DNA of 64,000 nucleotides, taken from the NCBI GenBank assembly GCA_022821905.1, contig JAJECS010000027.1, positions 186,001 through 250,000 of the forward strand. Direction: 5' to 3'. Position numbers and translations under genes: made by a program. Below are positions 56,094 through 64,000 of the stretch, piece by piece (position 1 is the stretch's first letter; every line of letters begins with the position of its first letter). Under the pieces are notes generated by a model. It was not told the origin of the DNA and made no database searches. It worked only from the letters and a program-made list of their open reading frames with translations. Origin of the DNA: Chloroflexota bacterium. GTDB taxonomy: Bacteria > Chloroflexota > UBA11872.

Positions 56094-56390
56094 TCAATCT
56101 ACGCCTGTAAGCTCGCGATGCTTTACGGATAGAACGCGTCCGAGGCTGTTGTCAATGTTTACGGTCTTGAATGATCGGCGCATTGTCGGCGTGCCCTCTG
56201 GATATCCAGAATTCGCAGCTTGGAATACGTTCATGCGACCTCTCGGACGCAGGAAGCTGACGGTTATTCTCCAGACATCGGACTCGCTGTCGAAATCAAC
56301 TTCTTCGAGACCCAATTCTTTGATCTTCTCGTCAGCGAAAGTACTCCGAACGTAGTCCTTGGCTGTGCGTACAGCTTCTCGCACGTCCAT
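56094..56390 (-). CDS. Small protein paired with the PIN gene, candidate antitoxin
   Basis: 98 aa from ATG 56388-56390 with AGGA 6 nt upstream; a longer reading to 56483 lacks a better site. VREAVRTAKDYVRSTFADEK is a helix, then LGLEEVDFDSESDVWRITVSFLRP gives a strand pair like that of small alpha/beta conserved hypotheticals that neighbour PIN genes. No DNA-binding motif is seen. It is acidic. Role as antitoxin is inferred from gene order only. Confidence 0.6.
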   Translation of the reverse strand: MDVREAVRTAKDYVRSTFADEKIKELGLEEVDFDSESDVWRITVSFLRPRGRMNVFQAANSGYPEGTPTMRRSFKTVNIDNSLGRVLSVKHRELTGVD

Positions 56391-56584
56391 CGAATTTCCT
56401 GGCGCTCCCTGCAATTGCGCGATTATAGCGCTGGGACCGGGTGGGAGTATGCCGGTCGTTGCCCTCCCGGAGGTTCGAAACATCCCGGACGTCGGATTTG
56501 CGCAGGACTCCGTGCGCTCGCGGCCTCCGCCTCCTACGATGCAGGTGGCCGCGCCTGACGCGGCGCTAGGGGTGGGGTGAACCG

Positions 56585-57781
56585 ATGATCAAGCAGGCGA
56601 GATACAGCAACGGGTCGCGCGAAGTGGTGATCAGCGCGTCGGAGCCGGATGTGTGGGTGGAGGCGACCGACAGCGTGATCAACTTTCCAGGCCTGGTGGA
56701 GCTCGAAGGCGACGACCTTTTTCTGTCCTATCACCGCGGCCGGCACGGCGGCGTGGAGCCGTTGGCGGCGATAGTTTCGAGCGACCTGGGCGGGACCTGG
56801 GAGCCGGCGCCGGACGACTCGCCGTTCATCGACCGGCACCCGGACACGGGCCTGAACACCATGGACTTCGGCTCGGGGATCATCGGCTACCCGAGCGACG
56901 GCACCATCACCCGCATCGACACCTATCCCCTGGAGAACTACCAGGAGCCATATCTGAGCTCCGAGGGGCCGCATCATCTCGTCCAGCAGCGGGCGGACTC
57001 GACGTTTCAGCTGCGCCGCTGGTCCAAGTCTGGCGAGTTGCTGGAGCTCCACCCGTTCAAGGTCGAGGGGTTTCCGTGGGAGATGGCGTCGTACGAGAAC
57101 TACTCCCGCCTCATCGAGTTGGACAACGGGGACTACATGACCGTGTTCGAGCAGCAGGTCGGCCCGCCCGAGGTGCTCGAGGGATTGAGTCCCAGCGGGC
57201 GGCAGCTGATGCAATACAGCTTCTCGAGCTCCGTGGTTCGTTCATCCGACCGCGGTCAGACCTGGAAGTTCGTCGAGCACTTCCATCCCGACGACCACAA
57301 GCCGGTCTACGGCCCGGGCGATCGGGCGGTGGACGAGGGGTTCGACGAGCCGGACGTCATCCAGCTCGACAACGGCGACATTCTCTGCATGATGCGGACC
57401 GGCGGCTACTCGCCCATGTTCCAGTCGCGCTCGACGGATGGCGGCGAGACCTGGTCCGCGCCGGAGTCGGTCGGCTGGCAGGGCGTCAAGCCGCGCCTGC
57501 AGAAGCTGGACAACGGCGTGCTGGCCTGCGTGGCCGGGCGCGGGGCCTATGGGCATCCCCAGATCACGCACGTGATGCTGAGCCTGGACGGCACCGGCGA
57601 GCATTGGGAGTACCCATTCGCCTTCCACACCGGTCCGGGCTGCTCCTACACCTCGGTGATGCAGCGCGACGAAAAGCTGCACGTCGTGTATTCGCACTCG
57701 GATTTCACGCGTGAACTGGGCACGAACGAGCTGCCGACGCAGTCGATTCGGCGCATCGTGATCGATGTGCAGGTTGCCTAG
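56585..57781 (+). CDS. Sialidase-like (BNR/Asp-box) protein
   Basis: 398 aa. Asp boxes SSDLGGTWEPAP, SSDRGQTWKFVE and STDGGETWSAPE in a six-bladed propeller; FPGLVELEGDDLFLSYHRG fits blade 1. No signal peptide. It is a single-domain relative of the protein at 45037, lacking the C-terminal lectin-like part. Probably acts on a glycan. GGGGTGG precedes the ATG. Confidence 0.8.
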   Translation: MIKQARYSNGSREVVISASEPDVWVEATDSVINFPGLVELEGDDLFLSYHRGRHGGVEPLAAIVSSDLGGTWEPAPDDSPFIDRHPDTGLNTMDFGSGIIGYPSDGTITRIDTYPLENYQEPYLSSEGPHHLVQQRADSTFQLRRWSKSGELLELHPFKVEGFPWEMASYENYSRLIELDNGDYMTVFEQQVGPPEVLEGLSPSGRQLMQYSFSSSVVRSSDRGQTWKFVEHFHPDDHKPVYGPGDRAVDEGFDEPDVIQLDNGDILCMMRTGGYSPMFQSRSTDGGETWSAPESVGWQGVKPRLQKLDNGVLACVAGRGAYGHPQITHVMLSLDGTGEHWEYPFAFHTGPGCSYTSVMQRDEKLHVVYSHSDFTRELGTNELPTQSIRRIVIDVQVA

Positions 57782-59858
<2,077 letters not shown>

Positions 59859-59862
<4 letters not shown>

Positions 59863-61082
59863 CCATTGCGCGCTTCGATTGCCCGTCGGGCGCCAGCGGC
59901 AACATGTTTCTGGGCGCGCTGCTCGATGCGGGGCTGGATCAGGCCGCGCTGGAGGCCGAGCTGCGCACGCTCGATTTGCCGCCGTGGCGCCTGGTCCGCC
60001 AGCCGGTGCGCAAGGGGCCGATCGCCGCGACGCACATGGACTTCGCAATTGAGGCCGCCGCCGAGCATGGAGCGCTGAGCGACCCCGCGGCAATGGAAGC
60101 GGTCATCGCCGCGAGCACGGTGCGCGAACCGGCCAAGGCTCGCGCGCACGCAATGGTGCGACGGCTGGCGGAGGCCGAGGCGGCGGTTCACGGCGTCGAC
60201 GTGCGGGCCGCTCACTTCCACGAGCTCGGCGCCGTGGACGCGGTGCTCGACATCGTGGGCGCATGCGTGGCCGTGGACCTGTTGGGCATCACCGCCATGA
60301 GCACCTCCGCTATCAACGCGGGCACCGGAACGGTCAAGACCTCCCACGGCGTCCTGCCGGTGCCGGCGCCGGCGACGCTTCGGCTTCTCCAGGGCTCACC
60401 GCTCGAGATCTACGCGAACGACGTGGTTGCGGAGCTGCTCACGCCGACCGGCGCCCTCGTGCTGACCGAGTTCACCACGCATGCCGGCCATGCGCCCGCC
60501 ATGCGCGTCACGGCGACCGGCTACGGCGCGGGCACCTCGGATCTCTCGATCCCCAACGTGCTGCGGGTCACGCTGGGCGAGGCCGCGAGCACGCTCGGCG
60601 CGGACGTGGTGACCGTGATCGAGGCGAACGTGGACGACATGAACCCGGAGCACTATCCCCCGGTCAGCGAGCGGCTGTTCGAGGCCGGCGCGTTGGACGT
60701 CACGCTCACGCCGCTGGTGATGAAGAAGGGACGCCCCGGCACGCTGATCCGCGCGCTGGCGCCGCCGGCAACGAGCGACGCTGCGGTCGATGTCCTGCTG
60801 CGCGAGACCTCGACGCTGGGGGTGCGGTTGCACGACGCGCGGCGCGTGAAGGTGCCCCGGCATTCGCTGCGCGTGGATACGCCCTACGGAGCGATTGCGG
60901 TCAAGGCTTCGTACGTCGACGGTCGGCTCCGCGACGTCGCGCCGGAGGCCGACGATTGCGCCCGCGCGGCGCGCGCCCACGACGCGCGCCTGCAGACCGT
61001 TTACGATGCGGCTCGGGCTGCCGCATGGGAGGCCGCGTCCCCGACTCAGCCGGCAATGGGAGGCCCAGATGCTCGATCGTGA
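59859..61082 (+). CDS. larC: Nickel insertion protein LarC
   Basis: 407 aa from ATG 59859. FDCPSGASGNMFLGALLDAG, AAHFHELGAVDAVLDIVGA, INAGTGTVKTSHGVLPVPAPA and LTPLVMKKGRPGTL are LarC blocks; both LarC1 and LarC2 parts are in one frame, without the programmed frameshift seen in Lactobacillus. LarC uses CTP to insert Ni into the pincer cofactor used by lactate racemase-type enzymes. No larE or larA is in the window. Confidence 0.93.
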
Positions 61083-61545
61083 CGACCATCGCCCGCTGCA
61101 GCAGAGGCGCGGCGAGACCGTGAGCCTGAACCGCCAGCCCGTGGGCCTGGTGCGCGCCGAAAACGCCATCGTGCGCGGTGGGTCGGTGCGCCGTCTGCAG
61201 ACCGATGTCCTCCAAAGCGACGCCTCGGCCATTGGCGTCGCGCAGGCCGATGAGCTCGCCACCGGACAGACGTTGGTGGGGGGCGTGGTCGCGCGGGAGG
61301 CCACCGTGCGCAACAGCGCCGTCGCGGGCGCCCTGACCGCCAACGCGAAGCTGGAGAACGTGGCGGCCTCCTGGGTCGTGGCGGGCAACGTGCAGGCCGA
61401 CCGGGTGCTGACGCTGGCCGTGGTGGGCGCCAACATCCAGGGCAACGTGCGCGCGCTGATGGGGCCGCGGGCGGCAGTGGCCTTTGGCGTGGCCCTGGGG
61501 CTTTCGACCCTGGCGGCGCGACTGATCGGACGGCTCCTGAAGTAG
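61069..61545 (+). CDS. Small beta-helix-like protein with C-terminal membrane tail
   Basis: 158 aa from ATG 61069 (GGGAGG upstream), overlapping the larC end by 14 nt. Residues 20-130 are short repeating turns rich in Val, Ala, Asn and Gly (VRAENAIVRGGSVRRL, GVVAREATVRNSAVAGALTA), as in bactofilins and other right-handed beta-helices. The last 24 residues are a membrane helix with Arg/Lys at the end. Function not recognised; a scaffold is possible. Confidence 0.6.
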   Translation: MLDRDDHRPLQQRRGETVSLNRQPVGLVRAENAIVRGGSVRRLQTDVLQSDASAIGVAQADELATGQTLVGGVVAREATVRNSAVAGALTANAKLENVAASWVVAGNVQADRVLTLAVVGANIQGNVRALMGPRAAVAFGVALGLSTLAARLIGRLLK

Positions 61546-61667
61546 GGCCGCGCCGCTACCCTGGGAGGCGCGCCGAACCGGAGCGATCTCGTCTCGATGG
61601 AACTTCGGACTCCCATGCCGCGCGCAGGATCGGCCACCGAACCGGCAGCATGTGCCGCCGAACCGTC

Positions 61668-61688
61668 GGGCGGGTTTAGAACCCGCCC
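61668..61688. repeat. GGGCGGGTT-TAG-AACCCGCCC palindrome
   Basis: Nine-base arms around TAG, followed by CTAC, in the 183-bp gap after the beta-helix-like gene. It is a further copy of the family at 8770, 12250, 29724 and 42491. Confidence 0.7.
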
Positions 61689-61728
61689 CTACCCAGACGG
61701 CGCCACCGTCCGGTATTGGAGGTAGCTG

Positions 61729-62163
61729 GTGGAGGCTGAGTTCCGCGTCTACCGCAGCGACGACGACGAGGTGCGGGCGCTCCAGCGCCGGATTCCATCC
61801 GAGCTGTTTCCCACCTGCGAGCACCTGCTGGGCCGCTGGCAGGACGCGGGATTGCCGCTGCGGCCAACCGCGCGGGGATTCGCCTTGCAGGCGCCGGTGG
61901 AAGAGCGGCTCCAGAGCATTGCGTGGGTCTACGCACCCGACGCCCGGCACCGCGAGCCGCGCTTGGAAGTCGCCCTCGACCTGCTGCGTCGCCGCGGCGT
62001 GCCCCCGGAGGATCTGGAGGCACTGCGCGAACGCCTGGACCACTACGTGGATGCCGAAAGCGCCGCGGGCCTCGCGACCGTCATGATCACAAGCTCGCTG
62101 TCAACGGCAGACGCCGAGCGGCTCGCGGGTGCGCTGGTGCAGTTCGCGCGTTCGCTCAGCTGA
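61729..62163 (+). CDS. Conserved-looking hypothetical protein
   Basis: 144 aa from GTG 61729 with GGAGG 6 nt upstream. Mostly helical, soluble and charged; FRVYRSDDDEVRALQRRIPS at the start, LRRRGVPPEDLEALRERLDHY in the middle. No known motif. Codon pattern and ribosome site support a real gene. It is followed 13 nt later by the DHA2 transporter, so it may be co-transcribed with it. Confidence 0.6.
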   Translation: MEAEFRVYRSDDDEVRALQRRIPSELFPTCEHLLGRWQDAGLPLRPTARGFALQAPVEERLQSIAWVYAPDARHREPRLEVALDLLRRRGVPPEDLEALRERLDHYVDAESAAGLATVMITSSLSTADAERLAGALVQFARSLS

Positions 62164-62176
62164 GCCACGGCGCGTC

Positions 62177-63589
62177 ATGAGCCGGATACCCCGCTCGCGC
62201 AAGTGGACGACGCTTGCGGTGGTCATGACCAGCGTGTTCATGGCCACGCTCGACTCCAGCGCCGTCAACATCACGCTGCCCACGCTGGCCGTCGAGCTTG
62301 ACGCGACATTCGACGCGCTGCAGTGGGTGGTGCTGGCGTATTTGCTGGTCATCACCGGGCTGCTGCTGCCGTTCGGTCGTGCGGCGGACGTGCTGGGGCG
62401 GCGTCGATTCTTCGTGGCCGGTCTGGCCATCTTCGTGGCCGGCTCGCTGCTGTCGGGCATGGCGGTCAACGTGTGGATGCTGGTGGCGTGTCGGGTTCTG
62501 CAAGGGCTTGGCAGCGCCGCCACGCAGGCCATCGGCGCGGCGCTGGTGATCGATGCATTCCCGGAGAACGAGCGTGGCCGCGCCATGGGCTGGGTGCTCA
62601 GCGCGGTTTCCGCGGGTCTCATCACCGGGCCGCTCGCCGGCGGCGTGCTCGTGGGCACCATAGGTTGGCGCTGGATCTTCTATCTCAACGTTCCGGTCGG
62701 CCTGATCAGCCTGGCGTTCGGACTGCGGTCCCTCCCGTACGCCGCGCCCATTGGACCTCGGCGCTTCGACTTTGCCGGGGCGGCTTCGCTGGTGGCCGGC
62801 GTGATGCTGGTGTTGTTCGGGCTCAATCGGGTGCAGGTGGCGGGTCTTGTGGCGCCGTTGGCGCTGGCGCCATTGCTGACGGGAATCGTGCTGCTCGGCG
62901 GATTCCTGGCGTGGCAGCGCCGCTCGCCGGCGCCGACGGTCGACCTCGGGATGTTCCGCGTGCGCGAGCTGAGCGCGGCCACCCTGGCGGCCTTTCTGGC
63001 GTTCGCCGGGCTCTCGTCGCTCGTCCTGCTGTTGCCGTTCTATCTGCAGCGCGGTCTAGGGCTCGCTCCGGTGCAGGTCGGACTGGTCCTGGCGACGATC
63101 CCGGCCCTCATGGGATTGCTGGGACCGCCGTCCGGGGCGCTTGCGGATCGTCTGGGGCCGCGACCGGTCGCGTCGGTGGGCGTGGCCCTCACCGCGATCG
63201 GACTCGCGCTGATGGCGACGCTGGGAGACGCCGCCGGTCCCGGCGACGTCGTGGTGCGGACCCTGGTGACGGGTGTGGGGCTCGCTCTGTTCAACAGCGC
63301 CAACGCCAGCTCGCTCATGGGAGCGGCGGCGCCGCGCCATCGCGGGCAGGCCAGCGCCACCATGTCATTGGCGCGGAACACCGGGCAGTCGGTGGGACAG
63401 GCGCTCTGGGGGACGCTGTGGGGCGTGCTGGCGGCGGGAATGCTGGGCGTCGCGGTTGTCGGGGATCAACCGCTCGACACGGCCTTCGATGCCTTTCGCG
63501 TCACGTGGGCCGTGGCCGCGGCCGTCACCCTGCTGGCGCTGGTCGCCTCACTCGCTCGCGGGCCCGGTCGCGCCGAGGCGGCAACGTAG
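62177..63589 (+). CDS. DHA2-family MFS drug:H+ antiporter (EmrB/QacA type)
   Basis: 470 aa from ATG 62177, 14 predicted helices. LDSSAVNITLPTLAVEL in helix 1 (motif D1), FGRAADVLGRRRFFVAG (motif A) and AGLITGPLAGGVLVG (motif C) mark a drug efflux antiporter. Substrate unknown. An earlier in-frame start at 62129 lies in the previous gene and is less likely. Confidence 0.9.
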   Translation: MSRIPRSRKWTTLAVVMTSVFMATLDSSAVNITLPTLAVELDATFDALQWVVLAYLLVITGLLLPFGRAADVLGRRRFFVAGLAIFVAGSLLSGMAVNVWMLVACRVLQGLGSAATQAIGAALVIDAFPENERGRAMGWVLSAVSAGLITGPLAGGVLVGTIGWRWIFYLNVPVGLISLAFGLRSLPYAAPIGPRRFDFAGAASLVAGVMLVLFGLNRVQVAGLVAPLALAPLLTGIVLLGGFLAWQRRSPAPTVDLGMFRVRELSAATLAAFLAFAGLSSLVLLLPFYLQRGLGLAPVQVGLVLATIPALMGLLGPPSGALADRLGPRPVASVGVALTAIGLALMATLGDAAGPGDVVVRTLVTGVGLALFNSANASSLMGAAAPRHRGQASATMSLARNTGQSVGQALWGTLWGVLAAGMLGVAVVGDQPLDTAFDAFRVTWAVAAAVTLLALVASLARGPGRAEAAT

Positions 63590-63599
63590 GCGGAGTCCC

Positions 63600-64000
63600 T
63601 TAACCCGAGCGCCTGATGTCGATGATGTTCGGCGGCGCCGCTGTGGGATCGGTGATGGAGTCCGCATCCGGACGCAGCGGGTCCGGCGATCCGCCGGGTC
63701 CGCGCTGCCGGCGCAGATAGTCCAGGGCCTTGCGCGTATCGCTGGCGATGCGCGGAGCGACCGAGGTCCGCACCCGCCAGCGAAAGAGCCAATAGGTGAA
63801 CGACTTATAGGCCGGCCAGGCAAGGCGCTGCGGCGGGTCGTCGCCGCGCTCTTCCGCATAGGCCGCCAGCAGCTCCGACAGCGATCGACCATAGATGCGC
63901 TCGTAGATCCCAAGGCTCGCGGACGCGTCCAGCGCATGGGCCTTGGCCGCCTCGAGCTCGACGGCGCAATGCAGCGCTTCCTCGACGGTGATTCCGAAGA
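63600..64000 (-). CDS. Hypothetical protein, C-terminal part
   Basis: Reads in from the right edge; about 132 residues to TAA at 63600-63602. Begins FGITVEEALHCAVELEAAKA, followed by ERIYGRSLSELLAAYAEERG and a Trp-rich stretch (LAWPAYKSFTYWLFRWRVRT), then a proline-rich tail ending IIDIRRSG. Mixed helical, basic. No family recognised; codon-position GC bias supports this frame over the overlapping ones. Confidence 0.6.
   Translation of the reverse strand, partial: FGITVEEALHCAVELEAAKAHALDASASLGIYERIYGRSLSELLAAYAEERGDDPPQRLAWPAYKSFTYWLFRWRVRTSVAPRIASDTRKALDYLRRQRGPGGSPDPLRPDADSITDPTAAPPNIIDIRRSG

Overview
High-GC (roughly two thirds G+C) bacterial chromosome segment. The combination of an alternative complex III (ACIII), a complete System I cytochrome c maturation set, a fumarate-reductase-type complex II, many GTG/TTG starts, and scattered sialidase, sulfatase, Gfo/Idh/MocA and sugar-epimerase genes points to the Chloroflexota, perhaps an uncultured aerobic marine or host-associated lineage (SAR202/Dehalococcoidia-like). 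The phylum call is inference from gene content; no rRNA or tRNA gene is visible.

Layout. (1) 1-278: 5' part of a molybdenum-hydroxylase FAD subunit gene, minus strand. (2) 472-20176, all minus: a respiratory super-cluster. In transcription order: ACIII (small membrane protein, pentaheme ActA, ActB split into two genes, two NrfD-like subunits, ActD, ActE), a repeat-filled gap, a CopD-like protein, ccmE, a fused ccmAB gene, ccmC, ccmD, ccmF, ccmH, a CcmI-like protein carrying a beta-propeller, an Ig/carboxypeptidase-regulatory-type membrane protein, then frdABCD. Together they make, load and use c-type cytochromes and feed the quinone pool. (3) 20453-23192: aldehyde dehydrogenase and a convergent MFS transporter. 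(4) 23105-29724, plus: cobalamin riboswitch, btuFCD-like B12 uptake genes, then an MMPL transporter and a CrtC/AttH lipocalin-like lipoprotein packed without gaps. (5) 29808-34672: oxidoreductase, EEP nuclease/phosphatase, an IscA-fold small protein, and a divergent pair of TlpA-type redoxins with CcdA, which would supply reductant for cytochrome c maturation. (6) 34908-44934: three tandem paralogous GNAT acetyltransferases, a class III aminotransferase, peptide deformylase, rhamnose mutarotase, sulfatase, desaturase, MFS, an orphan antitoxin-like gene and an SRPBCC protein. (7) 45037-54502: sialidase-like protein, AT-rich superinfection-immunity-like gene, a four-gene MacAB-type ABC export operon whose second ATPase carries an AbrB-like tail, and a TIM-barrel epimerase. 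(8) 54733-56390: a His/Asp-rich membrane protein and a lower-GC islet with a restriction-modification remnant and a PIN-domain toxin-antitoxin-like pair. (9) 56585-64000: sialidase, enolase, larB, larC, a beta-helix-like small protein, a hypothetical, a DHA2 MFS transporter and a gene cut by the right edge.

Intergenic spaces are unusually rich in short palindromes and inverted-repeat elements of at least four families. No CRISPR array, complete insertion sequence, prophage, rRNA or tRNA was recognised. The best candidates for under-described biology are the beta-propeller CcmI-like and Ig-like proteins embedded between ccmH and frdA, the AbrB-tailed ABC ATPase, the His/Asp repeat membrane protein, and the PIN/98-aa pair.
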